From NCBI GenBank assembly GCA_964496595.1, contig CAZCAI010000089.1, forward strand, positions 1 through 19,721: a stretch of DNA of 19,721 nucleotides, given 5' to 3'. The notes beneath the pieces were generated by a model that had not been told where the DNA came from, made no database searches, and worked only from the letters and a program-made list of their open reading frames with translations. The position numbers were made by a program, and so were the translations under genes. Positions 6,892 through 13,980 of this stretch are shown one piece after another (position 1 is the stretch's first letter; each line of letters starts with the position of its first letter). Source of the stretch: JAAAOZ01 sp964496595. GTDB taxonomy: Bacteria > Chloroflexota > Anaerolineae > B4-G1 > SLSP01.

Positions 6892-8478
6892 ATGCGAAAT
6901 CCTCAGCGCTGGGCCGTGCATAGCTACGTGATGCTCTGTCTACTGCTCCCCGTGGCGCTCTTCGCGGCCTGGGACGGCGTCTACGCTGATGCCGCCTTCG
7001 CGCAAGCCCACGCCCTCCGCACTCTGGCGCAGCGCCATCCGGCGGATATGATCGGACGCGCGGCCGCGATCCTCTCCCATCCTCACGTGACCGGCTGGCT
7101 GGGCGCGCTCGGCTGGAGCCTGGCCGGCGCGGCGTGGTTCGGCCTGGGCCGCCGGGCGCGCGCGCCGCTCTTCGCCGTCGCCGCGCTGGGATTGCTGGCC
7201 CTCCATCCCCTCCAAGGCCGCACCCTGGGCCTGATGACCGGCCTCCTCGTCGGCGCCCTCAGCCTCCTCACCTTCCTCTGTGCCTCGCGATGGCCCCACC
7301 GCCGCGACCTCCCCCCGCCCGCAATCCTCCTCCATCCCCTCCTGATCTTTACCCTCACCTTGACCGTAATTTCATTCATAACGTACAACTTTCAACCTTC
7401 AACTTTCAACTTTCAACCTTCAACTTTCAACTTGCCATTTTTCACTTCCGACTTTCGACCTTCGACGTTTGACATTCAACTTTCAACTTTCAACTTTCAA
7501 CTTCCTATGATTCCCTTGACTTGCTGCGTGAGCCTTCTGCTTTTGTGCCTCGCCTGGGCCTTCGCCCGCCTCGCGCCCGATCTCCAATGGATCACGCGCC
7601 CGCGCCGCACGCCAGGCGTCTTCTGGCGCGTGACGGCGCTCCTGGCCCTGATCGGCGTGGCCTTCGGCTCCGGCTGGATGCTGGTGCGCGATTGGCGCTA
7701 TCGACCGGCGGCGCGCCTGGCGCTCTACCGCGAGCTGGGCGCATGGGCGCGCGCGAACGTCGCCCCCGGCGATGAGATCGCCACGCAGCGACCGGGCGCG
7801 GTCGGCTATCTGGCGGAACGGCCCGTCGTGGCGCTGCCGGCCGCTTCGACCCCGGCGGACGTCCCCGCGCTGATCGCGGCGTTGGAAGTAGCGCGGCCCG
7901 CCTACTGCCTCGCGCTCGATGGCTGGCCGTGGGATGGCGTGCGCGCCCATCCCTGGTTCCGCGCGCATTACGCGCCGGTGCACGCGGCGCACTCCGCCTA
8001 TGATGGCGCGTCGCCGCTGACGCTCTATCGGTACGCCGCCACGCCCCTCGACTCGGGCGCGCGCCGCGCCGTGGACGCGGCCTTCGCGGACGCGACCGGG
8101 CGCATTGAGATCGTCGCCTTCCAGGCGAGCGCGGAGCGCCTGCGCCCCGGCGAGCCGCTCTACCTCTCCGTGGCGATGCGCGGGCAGACCGCCGCGCCGT
8201 TCCGCGCCGTGCTGCGCCTCGTCGCTGTGGCGGATCGGCGCGTCTGGTGGCAGGAGGCGCGGCCCGCGCCCGGCGGCCTCCCGACGGATTTGTGGCCCGC
8301 GGCGGCGGAGATCACGGCCCAGTACGAGCTGCTTCCGCCCGATGAACTGCCATCGGGCCGCTACGTCCTCACGTGGGCCTTTGAGCGTCCCGATGGGGAG
8401 GCCGTGCCGCTGCTCTCCGGCGCGGCGACGCCGTCGGGCGCGCTGCATCTGACCGAGTTGGTGTTCGAGTCTGAGTGA
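6892..8478 (+). CDS. Membrane protein with ArnT-like C-terminal region, interrupted by translated heptanucleotide repeats
   Basis: The start is taken as ATG 6892 (528 residues) because GGGAGG lies 9 nt before it. Hydrophobic helices occur at residues ~9-26, ~68-84, ~90-105, ~110-130 and ~145-160, then after a repeat insert at ~205-225 and ~243-262. Residues ~166-205 are encoded by a 119-bp array of 7-nt repeats and read as NFQPSTF-type heptapeptides. The soluble part after ~270 (LYRELGAWARANVAPGDEIATQRPGAVGYLAERPVVAL) resembles the extracytoplasmic region that ends many GT-C/ArnT-like glycosyltransferases. The last ~130 residues form a beta-sandwich (LRPGEPLYLSV, GLPTDLWPAAAEI, LPSGRYVLTWAF). 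The N-terminal half lacks a clear D-E or E-x-D first-loop motif, so it may be a degenerate or non-catalytic relative. Function is not established. Confidence 0.75.
   Translation: MRNPQRWAVHSYVMLCLLLPVALFAAWDGVYADAAFAQAHALRTLAQRHPADMIGRAAAILSHPHVTGWLGALGWSLAGAAWFGLGRRARAPLFAVAALGLLALHPLQGRTLGLMTGLLVGALSLLTFLCASRWPHRRDLPPPAILLHPLLIFTLTLTVISFITYNFQPSTFNFQPSTFNLPFFTSDFRPSTFDIQLSTFNFQLPMIPLTCCVSLLLLCLAWAFARLAPDLQWITRPRRTPGVFWRVTALLALIGVAFGSGWMLVRDWRYRPAARLALYRELGAWARANVAPGDEIATQRPGAVGYLAERPVVALPAASTPADVPALIAALEVARPAYCLALDGWPWDGVRAHPWFRAHYAPVHAAHSAYDGASPLTLYRYAATPLDSGARRAVDAAFADATGRIEIVAFQASAERLRPGEPLYLSVAMRGQTAAPFRAVLRLVAVADRRVWWQEARPAPGGLPTDLWPAAAEITAQYELLPPDELPSGRYVLTWAFERPDGEAVPLLSGAATPSGALHLTELVFESE
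7387..7505 (+). repeat. Heptanucleotide array (AACTTTC)n inside a coding region, 17 units in register
   Basis: The stretch divides into 17 consecutive 7-nt units with no change of phase. Nine or ten are AACTTTC or AACCTTC; the centre is degenerate (CATTTTT, CACTTCC, GACTTTC, GACCTTC, GACGTTT, GACATTC). Because three units equal 21 nt, the array is read in frame as a 7-residue repeat (NFQPSTF). GC content drops sharply against the surrounding gene. Confidence 0.9.
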
Positions 8479-8485
8479 GCGAGTT

Positions 8486-11039
8486 ATGAACCGCAAATTC
8501 GAGCCGGTGATCACGGGCCTGTTGCTCCTGGCCTTGCTCTTGATCGTGACNNNNNNNNNNNNNNNNNNNNNNNNNNNNNNNNNNNNNNNNNNNNNNNNNN
8601 NNNNNNNNNNNNNNNNNNNNNNNNNNNNNNNNNNNNNNNNNNNNNNNNNNGTGGGAGGTCGTCGCGGACGATCCCGGCGCCGTCCCCACCGCCTCTTACG
8701 CCGTCGGGCTGGAGGGGAAACTGCCGGTTCTCTCGCTAGTCGCCTCGCCTGATGACCTGTGGCACGAACACTGGGGCGTCCTGGCGAATCCCTGGGAGCG
8801 AGGCCGGGATTGGGAGTGTCCCGTGCATCTTTCGTTCTATGATCGCGCTGTCACGGGCGACGATGGGGCCGGCGAATTCACAATCGCCGCCGGGCTGCGC
8901 GTCCACGATAGCGAGTTGCCGGCGCTACATTCAGATGCGGCGGCAACGGAGAAGCTGCCGCTGCGCCTCTACTTCCGCAACGATTACGGCCCCGATCCGC
9001 GCCTGAATTATCCCCTCTTCGATGCGCCCTCCTACGAGCATCTGCTCCTGCTGCCGGGGGATCGCTCCGGGCGGTGGACGCTCCTGCACGAGCAGTTGGC
9101 GACGGAGGCGGCGCGCGATCTGGGCCTGCGCGTGGCCGAGGGGCGCTACGTCCGGCTCTTCATCAACGGCGCGCCGTGGGGTATCTACCGTCTCACCGAG
9201 CGCGTGGATCGCTTTTTCTTGGAGGATCACTATCAGATTCAGGACGCCGACGTCGTGCGGGGCGGGCGAGCGGAGGAAGGCTCCGCCGAGGCGTGGCGCG
9301 AACTGCTGGACTGGCTGGGGGCGCACGATCTGGCCGATCCGGCCAACTACGCGCATCTCCAGACGCAGATCAACGTGGCGAGCTTCACCGACTACGCCAT
9401 CCTCCAGCTCTACTTCGGCTTCCCCGGCGGCGATCTCTTTGCGGTGCGGCCCCAGGGCGGGCGCTGGTTCTGGATCTACGGGGGCGGCGGCGCGGCCTCG
9501 GTGCGCGCGGGTGGATATGCCAGTCGCTTCGCGCATCGGCCAGAGGCGGCGATGGCCGCGCTGCCCGGCGGCGCGGCGCAGGATGATTTCGCACTGCTGT
9601 TGCGGGCGCTGCTGGCGAATCCCGCCTACCGGGCCGATTTTGCGCAGCGCGCCGCCGACGTGCTGAACACGGCGCTGGCCCCCTCGGTGATGCAGAACCG
9701 CGTGATGCGCCTGGCCGACCTCCTGACTGAGGACATCGACGCCGAGGTGGCGCGCTGGCCGCTGCCGGCCTCTATCCGGCCCGACGACGGCGATCCGCGC
9801 ACGGTGTGGGAGCAGAACGTCGCGGCGCTGCGGAGCGCGTTCGCGCCCCGCCGCCCCGATGTGCTGCGCGAGCGCGTGGCGGAGCTGGTGGAGTTGGCGA
9901 CGCCTCCCGGCGCAGCGACGGTGCGCTTTGAATCCTCGCCGCCGGAGGGCGGGACGATCTACGTCAACGGTACGTCGGCGCGCGCGTTGCCGGCGCAACG
10001 CGGCGACTACTTCGTGGGCGACACGCTCGCGCTGATCGCGGCGCCCGCGTCAGGTTATCGCTTGGTGAGATGGGCGGGCGCCGGATCAGCCACGGCGCTC
10101 TCGCTGCCGGTGACCGGCGAGGGGCAGCGCGTTGTGGCCGTCTTTGCGCCCGTGATCGAAGGACGTGCAGCGAGCGCGGCGCCCCGCCCCGACGATGTGG
10201 TGATCAACGAACTGTGGATCAACGACGACGGCACCCGCTACGCGAGCGCGGGGCCGTGCGCGCAGCCCGAGGGCGTCAGCCAGAGCGCGGGCTGTCCCAT
10301 CGAGGGCGATTGGATCGAGTTGTGGGTGCGGCGTCCGGGCGGCGTGGATCTGCGCGGCTGGCGCTTGACCGACAACGACACTAAGGCGGGCCGGGACGAA
10401 GGCTCGCTCATCTTCCCCGACTTGGATGTCCTGGCCGATGTGCCTCACAATACGGTGATTTTGATCCTGGCGACGGAGACCCCGGCGAACGCGGTCGCCT
10501 TTGCCGAGGACGACTTGGATCCAAGCGATGGGCGGCTGCGCTTCTACGTGGGCAACGGCGCGTTGGATGCGGCCACCGATCCCGGCTTTGGCATCAGCCC
10601 GCGCGAGGATAACGTGGCGCTGCTGGCGCCCGGCCCTGATGCTGGCGCCTTCGAGGACGACGTGGGCGTGGATTTCGTCGCGGAGGGCAACACCGTCACG
10701 CCCTATAGCTTTGGCGTGCTGGCGGATGGGGTGACCTTCGAGCGGCCCTTTCAGCACCTGGGCGCGGATGACGGCGCGATTTTCACGGGGATGGGGTCGA
10801 ACGATGACCTGGACGACTGGATCGTCGATCCGCCGGCGCATCAGACGGGGGATGAGGCGCGCCTGGATGCGACTAACTTGCTGACGCCGGGACGCCTGAA
10901 TCCGCCGCAGCGCTCGTGGGCGCGGCAGGCCGCCGCCTGGCTGGACGCGCGCCCGCGCGCGCTCGACGCCGGCGGCGCGGCGGGCCTCTTAGCGGTGTTG
11001 GTGATGGGGGCGTGGTTGCTACGGCGTCGCGCCGGCTAA
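8486..11039 (+). CDS. Large surface CotH-family protein with InlB-like and lamin-tail domains (contains assembly gap)
   Basis: ATG 8486 begins an N-terminal membrane helix (VITGLLLLALLLIV) that runs into 100 N. After the gap the frame continues (WEVVADDP from 8652 onward) to TAA 11039. The two pieces are in different frames relative to the placeholder, so the true gap length is not 100. CotH signature, in order: LPVLSLVASPDDLW, WERGRDWECPV, KLPLRLYFRNDYG, LFINGAPWGIYRLTERVD and a C-terminal ANPAYRADFAQR segment. At the expected D-x-D site (about 9471-9492) the sequence is WFWIYGGGG, so it is probably not an active kinase. About 9918-10150 encodes an InlB-like repeat (SSPPEGGTIYVNG, GYRLVRWAG). 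About 10195-10640 encodes a lamin-tail domain (VVINELWIND, DWIELWVRR, LRGWRLTDND). The C-terminus is a membrane helix with LLRRRAG. It overlaps the convergent gene by 21 bp. Confidence 0.88.
8551..8650. other. Assembly gap (100 N)
   Basis: Exactly 100 N, the usual placeholder for a scaffold gap of unknown length. It lies in the large CotH gene between the membrane helix and the CotH domain. The coding frames on the two sides do not agree across 100 bases. Confidence 0.98.
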
Positions 11040-13490
11040 CGGCACGAAGAGCGCGTCGCTCCCCTCGTGCTCCGTGCAGGGCCAGCGCGCGCCGTCGTCC
11101 AGATAGTAGATGCCGGTGCGGAGGAAGAGTGGCGTCTCGCCTTCATCTTCATCTTCATCTTTTAGGGGTTGGCGGATGGGATGGCGCTGGATGAGGATAT
11201 CGCCCGGCTGCCAGAGCGCCGGGGGCGCGTCGAAGCCGTCGGCGACCTCGATGACGCTGCCATCGGCCCGCAGGATGTGGCTCATCGCGGAGATGGGGCG
11301 GTCGGGCGGCTCGCCCGTGACCTGCCACCACGTTTCGATCCACTGCGTCTCCTCGCTCTTTTCCCCAGACACGAGTTCGGCTCCCAGGAAAGCGAGCGGG
11401 CCATCTAAGTGAATCGGGCCAGCGGTGCGAGGCTTCTGGCCCAACGCTGTCGGCGACGCGCCGGCCTCGGCGGGCCAGGCTTGCGTGGCGGGCGGCGCGA
11501 CCGTCGCTACTTTTGAGGCTGCGTCATAGATCGCGAAGGCCGGCTGGGCGCGATACCCTCGCTGGCGNNNNNNNNNNNNNNNNNNNNNNNNNNNNNNNNN
11601 NNNNNNNNNNNNNNNNNNNNNNNNNNNNNNNNNNNNNNNNNNNNNNNNNNNNNNNNNNNNNNNNNNNGTGATGCACTGCGCAACCCACCTCACGGCGCTC
11701 TCCTCCGGCGTGACGTGGTAGTAGTGCAGCGCGTGGGCGATCTGCGCGTCGGGCGCGCGCCAGCGGAACCAATCGTACATCTCCGGGTCGGCCAACGGGA
11801 TGCCATCCAGCGGCGTCGCGCTGATGACGTAATCGCCGGGCGGGGGCGCGAAGCGCGCGGGGAAGATCGCGGGCGTGTCGCCGCCCAGCGGCGTCAGCGG
11901 CGTATAGTTCACGCTGTAGAGCGCAGGATCGTAGAAGATGAAGGCGGAGAGGCGCACGGATTCGATCCCGTGGGCGTCTTGAAATCGGGCCAGCGCCTGA
12001 TACCCTTGCCCCCAGTCGGTGTTGGAATCGGCCAGATACCGCCAGCCCTCATCCGGCCCGCCCGCGATGGCGTTGAAGAAGCTCAAGGGGTAGGGGGCGA
12101 TGCGGAGGGCGCCGACGGCTTGCCAGAGGAGGAGGATGGAAAGTGTGGTACGTAGTGCGTATCGGGTAAAACGTATTGCGTGTTGCGTATTTCGTATTTC
12201 GTACTGCGTAGGAGTTTGGTCGTTTTGCTGTTGTGCTGTTTTGCTGCTTTGTTGCTTTGCTGTTTTGCCACTTTGTTGCTTTGTTGCTTTGCTGCTTTGT
12301 TGTTTTGCTGTTTTGTCGCTTTGTTGCTTTGCCAGCTGTCCGAGGGTGAGGTAGAGGAGGGGCAGGAGCGGGAGCAGGTGGCGGTAGCCGATGTTCAGCG
12401 AGCTGAGGAGCGAGGTCGCGATGTAGACGAGCGCGAAGAGGGTGGGCACGAGGCCGGGGCCGAGGTCGAGGGGGCGTCGCTGCGTGAGTTTGTGCAGCAG
12501 CGCGACCAAGGCCAAGATCAGGGCCGGGAGCGGGGTTTTGAGCAGGAAGGCCACGGGGAAGTAGTACCACCAGCCGTGGGTGCTGTTTTCGCCCAGCAGG
12601 TAGGCTTGATGGCCGCCGCTGCTGTGGCCCAGCACGCGCAGGATGGGGATCGCGTGGGCGGCGGCGGGCACGGGGAAGGGGACGCCCGGCGCCGCGCCGA
12701 CCTGAAAGCCGTAGATGGCCCAGAAGGTCGCGCCGGTAAGAGCTAAGACGAGCAGTCCCCGGCGGAAGAGCCGCGCGCGCGCCTCGCGCGTTGGGGCGCG
12801 CCAGAGATACCAGAGCGCGGCCAAGCCCAACGCCGGGCCTAAGAGGAGCGCGGTCAGCTTGGTGGCGAGCGTCAGGCCCAACGTCACGCCCGTCAGCAGG
12901 GTGTGGGCGCGGGTGGGGCGGCGCAGGAAGCGCTGCGCGATGAAGAGGCTGAGTACGATGAAGGTCGTCGCGCCGAGATCCGTGCCCGCGATGGCCCCGT
13001 GCGCGATCAGGTTGGGGTCGAGCGCGGCGAAGGCGACGGCCACCGCGCCGCCGCGCCATCCCCAGAGATCGCGGCCCCAGCGCGCGAGCGTCGCCAGCAG
13101 CAGCACGCCCAACAGCGCCTCCATCAGCCGCGCGGGCAGGAGCCAGCGGGCGGTCGGGGTGTGGGGATAGAGCAACTGCTGCGCCATCTGGAGCAGGGGG
13201 AGGCTCTCCGTAGCGTCCGCTTGCGACGCGACGGCGTCCCAGGCGGGGAGCGTGGTCGGATCGGGCAGGGAGCGCAGCGGCAGGAGCGGCAGCGCGATCC
13301 AGAACTTGACCAGCGGCGGATGTTCCTCTACCAGGCGATAGTCGCCCGTGCGCAGGATCGTGTACCCGCTGGCGATGTGCAGGCCCTCGTCGATGGTGAG
13401 GGAGTTGGCGCGGGCGCTCCACGTCGTCAGCAGGAAATAGATCAGCAAGGGGAGCAGCCACAGCCGGCGGGCGGTTCGCGGTGATTTCAT
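11019..13490 (-). CDS. GT-C (family 39/ArnT-like) membrane glycosyltransferase with translated repeat insert (contains assembly gap)
   Basis: The start is taken as ATG 13490; a TTG at 13529 is an in-frame alternative, and neither has a strong Shine-Dalgarno. About ten membrane helices fill the first 400 residues. The first outer loop has the GT-C catalytic pattern: TIDEGLH (Asp34-Glu35, His38), then GDYRLVEEHPPLVK (~49-62). DPNLIAHGAIAGTDLGA and HGWWYYFPVAFLLKTPLP also fit family 39 enzymes that transfer a sugar from a polyprenyl-phosphate carrier outside the membrane. After the helix ending LLYLTLGQ, a ~70-residue hydrophilic insert encoded by tandem repeats reads AKQQSSKT-like octapeptides, then YEIRNTQ-like heptapeptides, before the next helix (SILLLWQAV). 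The C-terminal soluble part is split by 100 N and ends in a beta-sandwich (LWQPGDILIQRH, FLRTGIYYLDD) similar to that of the gene at 6892-8478. The stop at 11019 overlaps the convergent CotH gene. Confidence 0.85.
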   Translation of the reverse strand: MKSPRTARRLWLLPLLIYFLLTTWSARANSLTIDEGLHIASGYTILRTGDYRLVEEHPPLVKFWIALPLLPLRSLPDPTTLPAWDAVASQADATESLPLLQMAQQLLYPHTPTARWLLPARLMEALLGVLLLATLARWGRDLWGWRGGAVAVAFAALDPNLIAHGAIAGTDLGATTFIVLSLFIAQRFLRRPTRAHTLLTGVTLGLTLATKLTALLLGPALGLAALWYLWRAPTREARARLFRRGLLVLALTGATFWAIYGFQVGAAPGVPFPVPAAAHAIPILRVLGHSSGGHQAYLLGENSTHGWWYYFPVAFLLKTPLPALILALVALLHKLTQRRPLDLGPGLVPTLFALVYIATSLLSSLNIGYRHLLPLLPLLYLTLGQLAKQQSDKTAKQQSSKATKQQSGKTAKQQSSKTAQQQNDQTPTQYEIRNTQHAIRFTRYALRTTLSILLLWQAVGALRIAPYPLSFFNAIAGGPDEGWRYLADSNTDWGQGYQALARFQDAHGIESVRLSAFIFYDPALYSVNYTPLTPLGGDTPAIFPARFAPPPGDYVISATPLDGIPLADPEMYDWFRWRAPDAQIAHALHYYHVTPEESAVRWVAQCIXXXXXXXXXXXXXXXXXXXXXXXXXXXXXXXXXXRQRGYRAQPAFAIYDAASKVATVAPPATQAWPAEAGASPTALGQKPRTAGPIHLDGPLAFLGAELVSGEKSEETQWIETWWQVTGEPPDRPISAMSHILRADGSVIEVADGFDAPPALWQPGDILIQRHPIRQPLKDEDEDEGETPLFLRTGIYYLDDGARWPCTEHEGSDALFVPLAGATP
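11568..11667. other. Assembly gap (100 N)
   Basis: A second run of exactly 100 N, in the C-terminal soluble region of the glycosyltransferase gene. Coding sense on both sides is plausible, but the real length and any lost residues are unknown. Confidence 0.98.
12149..12211. repeat. Heptanucleotide array (TGCGTAT family), nine units, inside the glycosyltransferase gene
   Basis: Nine consecutive 7-nt units on the plus strand: TACGTAG, TGCGTAT, CGGGTAA, AACGTAT, TGCGTGT, TGCGTAT, TTCGTAT, TTCGTAC, TGCGTAG. Read on the coding (minus) strand they give YEIRNTQ, HAIRFTR, YALRTTL, a 7-residue period. The same sequence family occurs outside genes at 14605-14632. Confidence 0.8.
12223..12334. repeat. 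Octanucleotide array (CTTTGTTG), 14 units, inside the glycosyltransferase gene
   Basis: Fourteen consecutive 8-nt units without phase change: mostly CTTTGTTG, CTTTGCTG and TTTTGCTG, with TTGTGCTG, TTTTGCCA, TTTTGTCG and CTTTGCCA as variants. On the coding strand the array gives an octapeptide repeat (SSKATKQQ, SGKTAKQQ, SSKTAQQQ). It lies 11 bp from the adjacent heptanucleotide array. Confidence 0.9.
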
Positions 13491-13520
13491 GGGATGGCTC
13501 TTTTGAAAGAAGGGATTGTC

Positions 13521-13544
13521 TCGCGCCAAGACGCAAAGGCGCGA
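13521..13544. repeat. Inverted repeat in the glycosyltransferase leader region
   Basis: TCGCGCC (13521-13527) and GGCGCGA (13538-13544) form 7-bp arms around a 10-nt spacer. Read on the plus strand they are followed by AGATTTTT, so a weak terminator in that direction is conceivable, but no plus-strand gene ends here. Read on the minus strand it is a leader hairpin about 30 nt before ATG 13490. Confidence 0.4.
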
Positions 13545-13585
13545 AGATTTTTAGGTTGGTTCATCGTGAATGCCTCCTCGCTGGT

Positions 13586-13591
13586 ATTATA
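13586..13591 (-). promoter_or_regulatory. Extended -10 element candidate for the glycosyltransferase gene
   Basis: On the minus strand the sequence reads TGGTATAAT, a perfect -10 with a TG extension. No convincing -35 box lies 17 nt upstream. The -10 is about 95 bp before ATG 13490. The site is nearly palindromic (GGTATTATACC), so its orientation is uncertain. Confidence 0.4.
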
Positions 13592-13635
13592 CCATCGGTT
13601 GGGAGGAGGGCGGAGAGATCGTTTGCCCATGCACA

Positions 13636-13662
13636 ACGGCCCGGCGATCTCCGCCGGGCCGT
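13636..13662 (-). terminator. Strong hairpin 8 bp beyond the tRNA-Arg 3' end
   Basis: ACGGCCCGGCG (13636-13646) and CGCCGGGCCGT (13652-13662) form a perfect 11-bp GC-rich stem with a 5-nt loop. Placed directly after the tRNA, it probably ends or protects the transcript. The following minus-strand sequence (TGTGCATG) has no T-run, so it is not a classical intrinsic terminator. Confidence 0.55.
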
Positions 13663-13670
13663 CGTCGTTG

Positions 13671-13743
13671 TACCCCTGCCGCGACTCGAACGCGGGCCAC
13701 CGGCTTCGGAGGCCGATGCTCTATCCATCTGAGCTACAGGGGC
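13671..13743 (-). tRNA. tRNA-Arg (anticodon CCG)
   Basis: This 73-nt gene folds as a complete cloverleaf: acceptor GCCCCTG/CAGGGGT (first pair G-U wobble), D-arm GCTC/GAGC, anticodon stem TCGGC/GCCGG with loop CTCCGAA, a 4-nt variable region, and T-arm CCGCG/CGCGG with loop TTCGAGT. The anticodon CCG reads the arginine codon CGG. The discriminator base is A and CCA is not encoded, so the 3' end must be added by nucleotidyltransferase. It has its own upstream promoter and a downstream hairpin. Confidence 0.96.
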
Positions 13744-13756
13744 TTACAACACTTCC

Positions 13757-13784
13757 ATTCTACCACAAAGGGGGCGGCATGCAA
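13757..13784 (-). promoter_or_regulatory. Promoter of tRNA-Arg
   Basis: On the minus strand TTGCAT (plus 13779-13784) and TAGAAT (plus 13757-13762) are separated by 16 nt, ending 14 bp before the mature tRNA start. The -35 box lies inside one arm of a 10-bp inverted repeat. Confidence 0.6.
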
Positions 13785-13814
13785 CTTGTCGGGGTGGGTT
13801 TCTGGTTGCATGCC
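13776..13814. repeat. 10-bp inverted repeat overlapping the tRNA promoter
   Basis: GGCATGCAAC (13776-13785) and GTTGCATGCC (13805-13814) are perfect inverted arms with a 19-bp spacer. One arm contains the -35 box of the tRNA-Arg promoter. Each arm also holds the palindromic core GCATGC. It may be an operator, or a remnant of a mobile or integrated element beside the tRNA gene. Confidence 0.5.
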
Positions 13815-13908
13815 TTGGGATGCAAGACGTAATGCTTGAGGCCGCGAAACGTATTGCGTGGGGCGTTGTATGCGACACGTTTGCCGGCCAAGTGAAACCT
13901 ACCCGATG

Positions 13909-13936
13909 TTGTCATGAGGCTTGCTCGCGGTATAAT
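13909..13936 (+). promoter_or_regulatory. Sigma70-type promoter of the lipoprotein run
   Basis: TTGTCA (13909-13914), 16-nt spacer and a perfect TATAAT (13931-13936), about 45 bp before the GTG at 13981. Between this promoter and the tRNA promoter (about 13815-13908) I see only a few degenerate 7-nt units (ACGTATT, GCGTGGG, GCGTTGT from 13849). Confidence 0.7.
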
Positions 13937-13980
13937 GCAGATGTTGGGTTACGTTCTTTACGCGGGGAGGAGGCACAAGG

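Noticed and set aside
7483..8514. 343-residue minus-strand open frame opposite the ArnT-like membrane-protein gene
   Set aside because: Arg-rich antisense shadow without recognisable domains; the plus strand encodes a coherent protein.
8931..9998. 355-residue minus-strand open frame opposite the large CotH gene
   Set aside because: Antisense shadow; the plus strand carries unmistakable CotH motifs.
10105..10125. LPVTG sequence resembling a sortase sorting signal in the large CotH protein
   Set aside because: It lies inside the InlB-like domain, over 300 residues before the C-terminus, and is not followed by a membrane helix and basic tail.
11143..11162. Three GATGAA hexamers (minus strand) in the glycosyltransferase gene
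   Set aside because: Only three units, encoding Asp-Glu pairs; too short to call a repeat array of interest.
12049..13536. 495-residue open frame on the minus strand in another phase of the glycosyltransferase gene
   Set aside because: Its composition is Arg/Pro/Ala-rich low complexity typical of a GC-rich shadow frame, while the chosen frame has clear GT-C motifs and membrane helices.
13494..13839. Small plus-strand open frames across the tRNA-Arg region
   Set aside because: They run through the antisense of a tRNA and a strong hairpin and show no protein-like features.
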